Shown piece after piece: positions 49,448 through 60,655 of a stretch of 64,000 nt of DNA; position 1 is the first letter of the stretch, and every line of letters starts with the position of its first letter. The notes under the pieces were generated by a model, which did no database searches, was not told the DNA's origin, and was given only the letters and a program-made list of their open reading frames with translations. The translations under genes and the position numbers were made by a program. The DNA comes from Podocnemis expansa (Eukaryota; Chordata; Testudines; Podocnemididae): the NCBI GenBank assembly GCA_007922195.1, contig ML682008.1:5723847-5787846 (forward strand). Direction: 5' to 3'.

Positions 49448-49655
49448 AGAGAGAGACAGCATGTTCTAGTGGTTAGATAGCAGGTATTGAGAGTCAAACT
49501 TCTCAGTTGCTAGTCTCTTAGAAGATATTCCCTCATCATATATCCTGAGCAAGATACCTCTTGCTGCAGTTTCCTCACCAGTGAAACAAGAAAAATACAA
49601 GGCTATTTCATAACAGAATTGAGAAAATTCATTTGTAATTCTAAAGTGACTTGCA
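49448..49655 (+). repeat. MIR-like SINE relic
   Basis: GTTCTAGTGGTTAGA resembles the A-box end. GAGCAAGATACCTC and GCAGTTTCCTCACCAGTGAAA correspond to the MIR core and tail. Confidence 0.6.
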
Positions 49656-51627
49656 TGGAAAGCAGATGTTTTCTAATTGTAACAATCAGGCATTGTTTGC
49701 AAATGTCAATTATTCTTTTGGAGATGGTTCCATCAGCCTACAACACAGTACCAAAATTCCATCTCAGTTTGTGTTCATCATAATAATGCTTGATTGCTGT
49801 ATGCTTGCTCTCAATCTGATGACCGAGAGAAAAATATTAGTGTGTCAAAGGCTTAATCAGCATACTTTTATTACGGATGAGTTGAAATGATTCTTTAATT
49901 AACTATGAGTATAATCAATTCATATCTTACATCATTAATAGGACTTAATTATTATAATAGGATTCATATATGTGGACTTTTAGCAATGGCACATACTTTT
50001 TGGGGGGAAAAAAAGTGAAAGTTGTTTCATCCGATTAGGCACAAAGACCCCAGTACAAGATCAGGTGATTTGCTTCTGTTGAAAACTGATAGGAAACACG
50101 GTGTAAGCCTTAGCTACACTATTCAGAGTATGGTGAATTGTGCTCTGTTCTAGGGTCTGACATAGACTTCTGGAGTCATGTTGGGCAGGTCACGTAACCT
50201 CTCAACTTTGTGGTTTCATAGTACATAAAAGGCATGTGAATTCTCCCCCTGGTGAAAGCCCTGGAGAAGTGCAAAGTGTATATTCTTATGAACACCTAAA
50301 GGCAGCCTAAGGAATGTACTTCCCTGCATCCATACTGTTTTACTTCTTTATGTCACCAAATGCTACAGGAGAACCAAACAGCTCATGAGTTCTCTTCTTA
50401 ACTTAGAGTGGGATGCAGCAAATTTTGCTTGTATTATCTAAGTGCTTGAAAGATTAATTAGTAAAGAAGTGCCAGAATATTTGTGATGAGTTTAACAGGA
50501 TCATATCTAGGAAAGTCCAGGTAGAATATTTTTTACAATATCTCAGATTCCAGATAGTCCTGGATGAGTCTGATATTTGTCATATTGTCAGTTGGCTAGA
50601 GCATTGAACTATTTTACTGTTGTGCAAAAGGAAAGACAAACTGGTTCTAAGGGCAGTCCAGAGGCTTTTACACATGAAGTACTTCAGTTAGTTCTGTTCT
50701 TTTGATTCTAGTAGCTCAGACTAATTAAATATAACCCTGAATTTTGTCCTCCCTGCAGCTATTTTTGTCAGTCGTTCTTTGACCTGCAGAGCGTTGTGTT
50801 CGTTCTGCCAAAGAATGGGTTAAGGTCCATTGTGGAAGATGTTAACTAACCCAATTGAAAATTTAACTGATTGAGATTTTAACTAAACTGATTGATAGAA
50901 AACAAGCTTTGTCTGCTTTGTTTCCTGGGTTCAATTAGCTGGCCTCTGATTAGAGCCTAGCATTTGAAGACTCTTGTTTTGCTTGTCTACCACTCTCTCT
51001 TACAAGTGTGATACTCCTGTCTTCATTATAACTTTCTTCCGTCAGTAAAAGTAGACTCTTTGACCTTGTGTCCTTTACTTTGTTCAATTAACATTTTGCA
51101 CTGGTGAGGCTCAAAACATTTTCTTTGCACAGCACATGGACAGCTAGATGAAAAGCTGCTATAAATATGTAAGATAATTAATCATTTTAAAAGTGACATT
51201 GGATACCCTGGGCAGCACTAGTTGCAAATGAACTCTTTGGACTCTGGGTATAATAAAACTGACTTTATGGAGCCAGTTTGGAATTAACCCAAATTAAGTG
51301 TGAAAATTTGCTTTCTGAAGGATCAGACCTCTTATGAAGGCACACCCTTCAGATTTGGAGACATTTGATAGATGTCATCTCTCCTGATCTTTGTTCCTCC
51401 CATGCAGAAGCAAATCTAAAAACTCTCCATGGTGTGTTCTCATGCTTCTCTGGACATGCAGTTTAATCCCAGCAACAGCTCCCCTCACACCCTCTTGTTT
51501 TGGCTTATCCTGTGAAGGGCTGTTACTGGCCAGAGCATAGATCCCATTAATGTTGCTTTTGCAACAAGTGTACATCCTGACTCATGAGTATTTATGTATT
51601 ATAATTTTTATCTATTACTTTAAAAAA
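49656..51627. other. Intron with one more MIR-like scrap
   Basis: 50150-50300 (GGGCAGGTCACGTAACCTCTC) resembles a + strand MIR core. The rest is unassigned AT-rich intron. Confidence 0.45.
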
Positions 51628-51720
51628 AATTTAGTATTACCATAGCACCCGCAGACCCCAGGATCAGAACCCCATTGTGTTTGGTAGTGTACAAGTAAGA
51701 TATAGATGTGTTCACGGTCG
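51628..51720. repeat. Old short sauropsid-type repeat
   Basis: TAGTATTACCATAGCACC, then GGATCAGAACCCCATTGTG and GTACAAGTAAGATATAG match a short repeat I recall as widespread in turtles, crocodilians and birds. Family name not certain. Confidence 0.45.
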
Positions 51721-51873
51721 CAGTAGGGAAGATGTCATGCATCTCTCAGACCTCTCACACTATCTCATATCTTGGCTGGGTTCCCTCATATCCAGCTGAG
51801 CAGAAGGAACACTGCAGTTATTTTGTATGACTTTTTATACATCAAAGCTCTCTGTGATGCCTGTTAAATCAGG

Positions 51874-52802
51874 GCCTAGGCTTGCCATGTGTCTCATTTT
51901 CAACTGGAACATCTAGTCTAAAAGGGAATCTGGCAGTGTCTCGTAAGCACTGTTAACTGGATACTAAATGTCCGGTGTCCACGGCAATCGCCTTCACCCT
52001 AATGGGCAGGAAGAGCAGCAGTTGCTGCTGGAGCGTGGAGGAACTGCTCTCTTTTCAGCTGCTGACAGAGAGAACTCAGCTCAGGTTTCTCTGGCAGACA
52101 GGTGGTACCAGTGCTGGCTGCCCCAGGTGAAGAGGGGCTTCTATCCTCCCGCCCCCCTGCCATTTTTGTGAGCTGTGATTAGCCTGGTCTCTCTCTGGGG
52201 ACCAACCTGCTGGCCACACTGCCGTGCCCTGACTGGCCCTGACCCCTCACTCCAGGGATCAACCATCCCTTCTGCCTCTGTGTGCCCTGATTGCCCCCAT
52301 CCTGGCCCCTTGCTCCAGGAACCACCCCACCAGGCCCTGTTCTCCGTGATGCAGCCCTTGACTCTAGAAACAGACTACTCCACCTACTGTGCCCGGCCAT
52401 GCCCTAACCAGCCACCTCCGTCCAACCCCATGCCCATATTGCTCCCTTCCCAGCCCTTCACTCTGGGAATCAGCCACCCCACTGTGCTCCAACATACCCT
52501 AATTTCCCCAGTCCCATGGTCCAAGGACCAACCTCCCCAGCCCACTGTGCCCCAATTTGTTAAGCAGGCTCCATATCAACCCCTGCCTGCCTAGCTCTGC
52601 AGGTGGCAGGTGAGTCCCAGGATAAGAGAGTGAGAGATGGGGGGTGGCAGAAAGAGATGGAGGGAGTGGGGAGAGAAGCAACCAGGAGCAGGGCCTTGGG
52701 AAAGAGACAGAAGGTGGGGTCTGGGCAAGAGGCAATGCTGGGATATTAGGAAGAAGGAGAGGGGCAGGATGTCTGATTTTTGAGCATCCAGGAGTTGCTG
52801 CC
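51874..52802. mobile_element. Composite non-autonomous repeat with internal tandem block
   Basis: It begins GCCTAGGCTTGCCATGTGTC and ends near GATTTTTGAGCATCCAGGAG. The middle (52196-52590) is a degenerate tandem of roughly 60-base units starting GGGAYCAACC. The right part (52610-52770) is purine-rich. GC-rich compared with the flanking intron. Superfamily not assigned. Confidence 0.5.
52196..52590 (+). repeat. Degenerate ~60-bp tandem repeat
   Basis: Successive units begin GGGACCAACCTGC, GGGATCAACCATC, GGAACCACCCCAC and GGAATCAGCCACC, each followed by a TGCCC-rich block and CACTCCA-like closing. Several point changes per unit. Confidence 0.6.
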
Positions 52803-53185
52803 AGCAGTGGCTACAGAAGACACTAGGGGAACCAGTCACATTGTGAGAACACCTATACAATCTCCAGATTCCCTTCCCACTCCTCTGTCAACTGCCCCAG
52901 GCTTCTCCTAGGTACCCAAATAGCTCCAGCTTCTAGTATTCCCTAGAAGTCTCTAATGTCATCATGGATCCTCATGTCCTCAGCATCCTTCACCCCAGGA
53001 GTGCTCCCCTAAGCCTTGGGAGTCCCAGCAACCCATCTACTGCCTTGAAACCACCCACTCATGTACTTGCTTGGGCATATAGCTACCTGCTTCATCACTT
53101 CCCAAGACAGGGTGTAGGCATACTGACCCCACACTCAAGTTTATGGCTGTTTGCAAATTAATTCAAGACAGCTACATAGAACCTC
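52803..53185. other. Unassigned sequence before CR1
   Basis: Moderately GC-rich, no repeat ends recognised. Confidence 0.35.
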
Positions 53186-54112
53186 AGAGTTTTGTTCAAC
53201 ATCTTCATTAATGATCTGGGTAATGGGATAGATTGTGTCCTCAGTAAATTTGTGGATGACACCAAGTTCGGGGGAATGGTAGATATGCTGGAGTGCAGTT
53301 TTAGGATTCAGGGAGGCCTAGACAAATTGAAGCAGTGGCCCAGATGAAATCTCATGAGATTCAGCAAGAACAAGTGCAAGGTCCTGCATGTAAAATGGAA
53401 AAATCCTGTGCAGTACTACACACTGGGGACTGGTCAGCTAAGTAGTAGCTCTGTAGGAAAGGACCTGGGGGTTATGGTGCATGGAAGCTGGATATAAGTC
53501 AACAGTGTGCCCTTGTTGCCCAAAAGGCCAATGGCATATTGGGCTGTATCAGTAGAAGCACTGCTAATAGATCAAGGGATGTGAGTATTTCCCTGTATTC
53601 AGCACTGGTGAGGCTGCATCTGGAATGTGTGTTCAGTTTTGGGCTCCCCACTACAGAAAGGATGTGGACAAATTAGAAAGAGTCAGAGGAGGGCAATGAA
53701 AATGATTAGGGAGCTGGGGCACATGACTTGTGAGGAAAGACTGAAGGAACTTGGCTTCTTTAGGCTGCAGAAGAGAAGAGTGAAGGGGGGATTTGATAGC
53801 TGCTTTTAACTACTTTAAGGGATGCTCCAAAGAAGAGGGAGCTAGTAATGACAGAGGATAAAACTAGGAGCAATGGTTTCAAGCTGCAGCTGGTGGGGGG
53901 GGTGTTTAGGTTGGATATTAGGAAAAACTTTCTAGGATGGTGGTGAAACACTGGAATGGGTTATATAGGAATCTCCATCACTGGAATTTTTTAAGAGCCA
54001 GTGGGATAAAACTCTGGCTGGGATGGTTTAGTGAGAGTGGTCCTGCTTTTAGCAGGCGCTTAGACTAGATAACCTCATGAGGTCCCTTCCAGCCCTAATA
54101 TTCTATGAGCTG
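53186..54112 (+). mobile_element. CR1 LINE fragment, RT C-terminus to 3' end
   Basis: Reads VFNIFINDLGNGIDCVLSKF, VDDTKFGGMVDML (catalytic DD kept as VDD), LMRFSKNKCKVLHV, KDLGVMV, a worn [14 protein letters not shown] block (GCATCTGGAATGTGTGTTC), EERLKELGFFRLQKRRVKGG and ESPSLEFFKSQWDKTLAGM. It ends AGCCCTAATATTCTATGAG, the CR1 3' tail. Multiple frameshifts and stops; inactive. It overlaps in content with the 14 kb copy and includes the tail that copy lacks. Confidence 0.92.
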
Positions 54113-54348
54113 TGAAGTAATGGAGACAGTTTGTAGCTCAGAAATGCTCATAAGTGTGAACAAAACATTATGGTTAGTGTCCTACCACATTCATTGTCTA
54201 TTTACATAAATGCCATAGTCATGGGATTTAAAACATCTTGAATTTCATGGTTTCAGATATATAAATCTTAAATGTCCTAGTGTTGGAACAAAGCATGATT
54301 ATGTATTTTAAAATGGCAAAATACAAACCTCTAAAAGTCCTCAAGACC

Positions 54349-54699
54349 CAGCATTTCTCAAACTAGTGGTCCCAACCCAAAAGGGGGCTGCACAGTTATT
54401 GTAGAGGGTGTGTGATATTGCCACCCTTACTTCTGCACTTCCTTCAGAGTTGAAGTGCTGGAGAATGGCAACTGCTGGCCACGTACCCAGCTCTGTAAGT
54501 AGTGCCAGCACCAGCAGCAGACTGCAGTAAGGGTAGCAATACCGTATCATGCCCTGCTTGTGGTTGCTAGTGGCAGTGCTACCTTCAGAACTGAGTTGCC
54601 AAAGATGGCAGGTCCCCAGCTAATGCAACACAAAAGTAAGGGTTTCTGAACCACATCCCTCCCTACGGTAGCCTTCAGCTCCTTTTGAGAAATGCTCTG
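54349..54699. mobile_element. hAT-type MITE
   Basis: The left end CAGCATTTCTCAAAC pairs with the right end TTTTGAGAAATGCT (54684-54697). The interior has inverted GCCACCCTTACTTCTGC and GCAGTAAGGGTAGCAATAC segments. No clean 8-bp duplication could be matched. Confidence 0.65.
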
Positions 54700-55909
54700 T
54701 GGTTCTGTACACTTTTTTATCTTATCGTATAATGTAAACGTACACAGAGAACAGACCAGATTTTCGTGAAGAGAGACCAGATTTTCTGGTCCCTGACATA
54801 TTTTTTCCAGCCATTAATTTCATAGTGCCCGAGTTACGGTTCTTCTTTCAAAAGTTTACCACTGAACATTGACTTAATACAACTTGGAAATTTTTCTATG
54901 CAGAAGAAAAGGGATACTTTAAACCATTCTAATTAAAACCAACACAGAACCTATTTCCTTACTTTCTCAAATATTATTTCAGCTCTCTCTTTTTTTGTTC
55001 AGTAGTTGAAGTTTAACGTAGTACTGTCCTGTTTTTTTAATTTTTTTTCCTTTTTTGTCTCGGCTGCTTCCTGAATTCATACTCCTGGTTCCAAATGAGG
55101 TGTGTGGTTGACCAGTCACTTCATTGCTCTGGGGTTCTGAATTCCAAGGTTCTCCTGTTCATATAATATAAATGGAGCAGAACAAAGCATGACAGCTCTG
55201 GGCTGGTGGTACAAGATGAAACATATAAGCCAAGTAAACACTGGGTTGCCCCAGGCATGTTCCTTCCTTTTTTTTGCAAGGGTGGGGAGGTAGGTAGTTT
55301 GTTGGGAGACCACTTGAGGAGTCAGAGGAAGAGAGAGAGGGAGGTGGGCATGTGGGATGAGGCTTAAGTGAAGAAATTGTGACAACAGGAATAGGAGTGA
55401 CCAGCCAATCCACAGAGCAGAAAGAACACTAAAAACTGGAGGAAGAAAACACAGTCTACCACTGATGACATAAACAGTGCTCAAAGGTCCCTCCTGTAGC
55501 TGCCGATTTCTTCTGCTTGCTGAGTTTCTGGCTCAGCTTCTCCATGCAGATTTTCTTCTTTGAGGTCACATGGCTGGAAGGTAAAGCAGAAGCCACATGG
55601 ACCATAGTGCCTTTGGAGAGAGTTTTAGGTCTTCATGTTCTGGGTCCAGAGTATTGAGGTGGGAGGAGCAGCTTTGCTTGGGTCTCAACTTCCTCATTGC
55701 CACTCTGGTATGACTAGAGCAGCTCAATGCCTTGCACCTGAATTTGGCTCTTAGATTTCTGTGAAACATAATCAATCAGATTGAGGCTATTTCATGTTCT
55801 CACTCTTCTTTCACAAGAACAAATGGGTTTTCCAGAGCAGAGCTGACTATCAAACAGTGCTACATTTCTCTTTTTGCTCTCCATATGCAAACATGTCTAC
55901 ACTGAGCAT
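54700..55909. other. Intronic sequence, nothing recognised
   Basis: No exon or repeat recognised. The 122-codon minus frame at 55116-55484 is low-complexity and lacks support. Confidence 0.4.
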
Positions 55910-55990
55910 TTCAATTCAAAATACTGAATTCGCACTGACCAATTCGAACCTAATTCAAATTCAGTCAATCTGAATTGGAAAAAAACAAAA
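55910..55990. mobile_element. MITE fragment cut by a Penelope-like element
   Basis: GTCTACACTGAGCATTTC followed by AATTCGAACCTAATTC-type half-palindromes resembles the 48378-48798 family. It ends where the PLE tail begins. Confidence 0.45.
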
Positions 55991-55993
55991 AAA

Positions 55994-56680
55994 AACAAAA
56001 ACAAGGAGTCGTGTGGCACTTTAAGACTAACAGATTTATTTTTCACATGAGCTTTCATGGGAGAAAATCCCACTTTGTCAGATACTTCGAAGATGGGTGA
56101 ACTTACATAATGGATTGAAAATAAATGCAAGGGGGTGTAAAACATAGGATCAGGTCATACAGTAACAGCAAATCAGAGCAGTTGTTAGGTTCAAACCATG
56201 GGAAGCCTGAAGTCAAATTACCTTTTGTAATGGGAAAAGAACCCACAGTCTCGATTCAGTCCTGCTTTCACAGAATTTAGCTTGCATATCAATTCAAGTT
56301 CAGCTGTTTCTCTTTGAAGTCTTGATGTCCCAGCCACATCTCCGACAACGGTCATCATTTATCGAGTGATTAGAAAGATAGAAGTGCTCAGCAACTGGTT
56401 TCTTTGTTCTGTGATTTCTGATATCAGCTCTGGGTTCACTTATCCTTTTGCATAGCGATCATCCTGTTTGTCCAATGTATAAGATGTTGGGGCATTTCTT
56501 GCACATGATGGCATAGACCACATTAGTAGATGAGCAGGTAAATGAGCCTTTGAAAGAGTAGCAGGCTTGATTAGGACTGTGCATGGACCCTGGGGAGAAA
56601 CTGCTAGAAAAGAACTGACCTTTAAAGTTATGAATCGTGTGAATAGTTTTTAGTCAGCCCAGGATCTAGATTCCTAGTTT
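55994..56680 (-). mobile_element. Penelope-like element 3' part with GIY-YIG endonuclease remnant
   Basis: The 3' end is at the left (AAGGAGTCGTGTGGCACTTTA, 56004 on). Reading the - strand from about 56600 down gives GSFTCSSTNVVYAIMCKKCP, ILYIGQTG then a stop, SLCKRISEPRADIRNH and KPVAEHFYLSNHSINDDRC. This is the C-C/GIY-YIG (here VYA...LYIGQTG) endonuclease domain that marks Penelope-like elements of the Neptune/Poseidon type. Stops and frameshifts show that it is dead. The RT is missing; the copy is 5'-truncated. This copy identifies the tails scattered elsewhere in the window. Confidence 0.82.
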
Positions 56681-56845
56681 GATATTATTCCTCCATTGCT
56701 TAACAGGGGCGTTGCAGCCCTGAAAAAATGTTTGGGCCCCTCCCCTTTGCCGCACAGCCCCTCCTCTTTGCCGCACAGCTCAGCCTCCTGCAGCACAGCC
56801 TCACCCAGGGCCTGATTCAACCCAGAGGACCAATCCGGGACAACT
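56681..56845. other. GC-rich unassigned insert
   Basis: GCGTTGCAGCCCTGAAAAAATG, then duplicated CCTCTTTGCCGCACAGC-type strings. It lies between two PLE pieces and is probably a repeat fragment. Confidence 0.35.
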
Positions 56846-57178
56846 GATTTCTTTGGATGTAAGCTTTCATGAGCTGCAACCCACTTGGTCAGGTACATGA
56901 AGTGGACACGACAGTTATGCCTGAAGAAATTTGTTACTCTTTAAGGCACAACAGGACTTTTGTTGGTTTTGCTATCATATATATATGACCAAACTGTAGT
57001 TTCCACTTCATGCCTCTGATGAAATGTGTTACAGCCCATGAAAGCTTATGCCTGAAGAAATTTGTTAGTCTTTAAGCCACTACAGGACTTCTGTTGGTTT
57101 TGCTATTGTATATATATACAACCTAACTGTAGTTTCCACTTCATGCATCTGATGAAGTGGGTTACAGCCAGTGGTTAC
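56846..57178 (+). mobile_element. Tandem Penelope-like 3' tails (~133-bp period)
   Basis: TTATGCCTGAAGAAATTTGTTA occurs at about 56915 and 57047. AACTGTAGTTTCCACTTCATG occurs at 56992 and 57125, giving a period of 133 bases. Each unit ends in TGTTGGTTTTGCTAT and a short TATATATA run. A third unit starts at 57150 and is split by the GC-rich element. Confidence 0.75.
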
Positions 57179-57748
57179 AGTATAATTTGGTGGGCCCAGA
57201 ACTCTCCTAAATTTTTGGGCCTCCTTCACCCACCCCAGCTACTGGCCCCCAAACGCCTGCTCCCAACCCCAGCTACTGACCCTGAAATACCCCCCACCCC
57301 AGCTACAGCCTCCAAACTGCCTACCCCCCATCAGACTCCTCTTTTCCCATGTTCTTCCTACCCCCCCATGCCCTTTCCTTGCTGGCTGTCTGACCGTCCC
57401 CAACCCCCCGCCGAGGGCCCCTTACCCAGTGGGGTAGAGGAGGATTGCATGGAGACTCACGACAACCACTGAGATGGCCAAGGAGCCAGGCCAGATCAGG
57501 GCCGCTGAGGTGGAGGCTGCAGCTGCAGCACCAGCTGGCCGGTGAGATGGGGCGTGGGTGCAAGACTTGTTCCAGGCCATGCATGCCACCTGAGCCCAGC
57601 AGGTAGGGGCAGGGGTGCCACAGGTGCCAGGAAAAAGGGGGAGAAGTGGCTGGACTTGCTCCTGCCTGCAGCTCTTTGGGCCGGCCCTGGGGAAACACAC
57701 CAGAATGCTGTGTTCTGGTGCATTTTTCTACTTCGAGGGGGCCCCAGG
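57179..57748 (-). mobile_element. GC-rich element, second copy, inserted in a PLE tail
   Basis: CACCCCAGCTACTGGCCCCC and GGGCCCAGAACTCTCCTAAAT are the inverse of segments in 43201-43734. The PLE sequence GGGTTACAGCC before it continues as GCTCATGAAAGCTTATGCC after it, so the element entered an existing PLE tail. Low-complexity open frames here are not genes. Confidence 0.6.
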
Positions 57749-57835
57749 ATGCTGGTTGCAGCTCATGAAAGCTTATGCCCCAAGAAATTCAATAGCCTTT
57801 AAGGTGCCACAGGACTTTCATTACTTTTAGGATTA
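57749..57835 (+). mobile_element. Continuation of the third PLE tail unit
   Basis: CATGAAAGCTTATGCCCCAAG and AGCCTTTAAGGTGCCACAGG complete the unit interrupted at 57178. Confidence 0.7.
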
Positions 57836-58002
57836 TTAGTGAGAGTTTTCAACCACAGTATACTCAGAGGCTATCTGCTGACATGCATCCTGTAATTAAA
57901 ATCTATTCCTAGAGAATGAAGCAAGTACTTTTTTCCCCAGACATGGCTTGGTTATGGGGGAGGGAAGTCCTATAAATGGTGCCTTACAATGCTAAGAACG
58001 GT

Positions 58003-58145
58003 GGGCCTGATTTTGTACTGCCACTTTGTTATTTATGCCTGTGCAAAGTAGGTATTAATATATGCTGCCACTCTGATTGGGTAGTATAATTTTAAAACAC
58101 TGATTTTGTTGGTACTAAGTGTAGGGCAGTAGAGAATCAGGCCTG
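58003..58145. mobile_element. Short MITE with GGGCCTGATT ends
   Basis: GGGCCTGATTTTGTACTGCC and the inverse of GGCAGTAGAGAATCAGGCC form the ends of a 143-base non-coding element. Confidence 0.6.
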
Positions 58146-59820
58146 TATAACTATATGAATAGATTAAATGTAGGAGACAGATATTGTTTTGTTTTGTTTT
58201 TGTGGGCTTGTTAATCCCTGTAATCAGTTGCTTCCACTTCTTGTTTCTGCCTTTCTCCTTATTCTCACTTTTGTTTTCTCCCTCTAACTCCTGGATTCAT
58301 GCGTTGCTGCCAAAGATTAACCACTGAATTTTTAACCAATTAATCAATAGTTACTGGACACATACCTTAGATTAACACTAACAACTCAATATGTATGTAT
58401 TAGATGATTTCTTTTATTGACTGGTTTATTGCTAATTATATTGGGTGTCATGGAGGTTGGAGTGAAAAATAACTGCTCTCTGAAATAAAGTTACCAAGAA
58501 ATGAATAGTGTATAACAGAAGAACAGCATTATTATGATACTGATCCAATGCATGTCTAAAAGCCCTGTAGAGTAGCTAAAAAATGAATTCCAAACTTAGA
58601 TGAAAGAGCAAGACTCCCATTCTCTGAAATTGCCATTTTTTGCCAATAGAAATTCATATTTGAATGTATCTTTAACAAATGTTTAAAAAAAAAATAAGAA
58701 GCAATACGAAATCCCCCCAAAATCCTTTCCTTCAGTTTGTTCTTTAAAGTCTAGTCTGGTTCAGCATGAGCTAGTACTTGATGTTGTTATAGTACGAGGC
58801 CTGATGAGCAACTATTTCTTTTTTAAATTGTTCTCTTTCATCACAACTCTAAACTTCTCCAAACTACACATTAGTTAATAACCAAAATCTTCATAGTCAG
58901 TGCCTGTGCTGTCATTCAGAATCTTTACCAAGCTGAAATATTCTTTGGCTTTATTTAGCTGTTGGTTAAAATTTCAGCTCTTGCCCTTGTCTTGGAAAAT
59001 GATTCTATATTAAACATGTAAAAAACCTAACAGCCACTTTTTTTTTCCTGTTTTAAAGCTTGATCTTCCATTCTAGTTCCAAGAGCATAGACTGTATAGG
59101 AGAATAATAGAAAAACAATACAATCAGTGGTATATTTTAACACCACACCTAAAATAAAACTGAAACGCCTGTTGCAAATGGCGATAATAAGTTTTTCAAT
59201 TTGGCTATTTTCATCATCCAGTCTTATATCTTTGTTTGTGGCCTTGGGCCTATCCCTACTAAATCATTGGAAAGCTCCCCATTCCTTTAAATAGTGCAGA
59301 ATTAGGCATTGATGATACCTGCTAGTAATTCATATTTCTTCTGCTGTTTGTGTTGATACGGTAGTGGCTAGTTCTTCAGCAACACAGCAGGAGAGAGCAT
59401 ACATCCACAAATACTTGATTTTAGGGCATTAAAAGCTAGAATATTTTCTCACTACAAGAACCTGTATGTATTGGGTAACAAAGTACAACATATATGTACA
59501 GTCAGGAATACTTTAATTAGAGATGCCCTAATCACTCTGCCTCATGATAACCTTCTTATGCATTGATGCCTTTGGTATTGAATCATGACAGGTTATGGTC
59601 TAACAGCACTGAGATGCTATCTTTAAATTCAGAATTTCTACACATTTTTCTAAATAGTAGTGAAGAAACTGGTCCTAGTCTGTAATTATCTGTTGTCAGA
59701 GTGCTTTGACATATATTGTAAATTCAATAAACCTTATAATTAGCGCATATACATATACATGTGTATAAAACCTAAATTTAAGATTAAGAGGTAATAATTA
59801 ATGTACTGAAAAAAACGTGT
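58146..59820. other. Intronic sequence, nothing recognised
   Basis: AT-rich intron with a short (GTTTT)n at 58180-58200. No feature recognised. Confidence 0.4.
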
Positions 59821-59824
59821 GTAT

Positions 59825-60112
59825 GATGATTTAGTGGAAGTAGTCCTTCTTTTAGCAGGGGTTGGACTAGATCAGTGGTTTTCAAACTTAGGGTCAGGAC
59901 CCAATAGTTATTAACAGACCCTCAGGTAGTAGGTCACGGCGCCCCCCTGCTGCTGCTTCCAAAAGACTGGAATGCATTGCTCAATGATGTAATTGTTGGG
60001 ATGTGGGCATAAAAGATTTTTTTTTTCAACTAGGTCCTGAGAAAAAAAGTTTGAAAACTTCTGGACTAGATGACCTGATGTAGTGCCTTCCAGTCCTATG
60101 TCTATGATTCTA
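59825..60112 (+). mobile_element. CR1 3' tail split by a hAT MITE
   Basis: ATTTAGTGGAAGTAGTCCTT to GGTTGGACTAGAT, then after the insert GACTAGATGACCTGATG to TCTATGATTCT. This is the 3' end of a + strand CR1, truncated to about 90 bases of its own sequence. Confidence 0.88.
59873..60063. mobile_element. hAT MITE with perfect 8-bp target duplication
   Basis: The ends CAGTGGTTTTCAAACTT and AAGTTTGAAAACTTCTG are inverted repeats. The direct repeat GACTAGAT flanks both sides (59865-59872, 60064-60071), 8 of 8. 191 bases, non-coding. Confidence 0.9.
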
Positions 60113-60159
60113 ATAGTATTCTGTGTATGTGTTAGAGACAAAAAATGAGTTAGAACAAA

Positions 60160-60190
60160 AAAAACAAAAAAACAAAAACAAAAAAAAACC
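60160..60190. repeat. (CAAAAA)n simple repeat
   Basis: Impure CAAAAA/ACAAAAAA units. Confidence 0.85.
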
Positions 60191-60279
60191 TGTGGAAAAC
60201 CAAGAATTTCAAAATACAGTATTTTACTACTTCACAAAAAATTAATTTATGTTCATGACACCCTCATGAAATGAAGATA

Positions 60280-60655
60280 TTATTATTCCTTTTTTTTTGT
60301 AGGTGGGAAACTTAGACATAAAGGGACAAAGGACAAAAATATCCACTAATTTTGAGCTCCTAATTTGAGACATCTAGAATTTTATTGTTTAGCATACTTA
60401 GTATTATATAGTACTTCATCTGTTCAAAGCATAGCTCCCATTGACTTTAGTTGTCATTGTATTGTCCAAAAGTTCTATAAATCAGACCCCAAGGTCTCAA
60501 ATCAGGCACCAGAAACTGAGGAAGTCATACAATTAATGACTGGTTCAGTTTAAGTGACATTCCTAGCATCACACAGCAAACCTATAGCACACTCTGGGAT
60601 ACAGCCCAGTTTTCCCAGGGCAGCATTTAGCTGGCTTAACCATGAGATCATCCTA
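60280..60655 (-). repeat. MIR-like SINE relic, interrupted
   Basis: GTGGGAAACTTAGACATAAAG (60303 on) and, 220 bases later, AGTGACATTCCTAGCATCAC with ACACAGCAAAC are consecutive blocks of an inverted MIR. The intervening sequence is unassigned. Confidence 0.5.
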
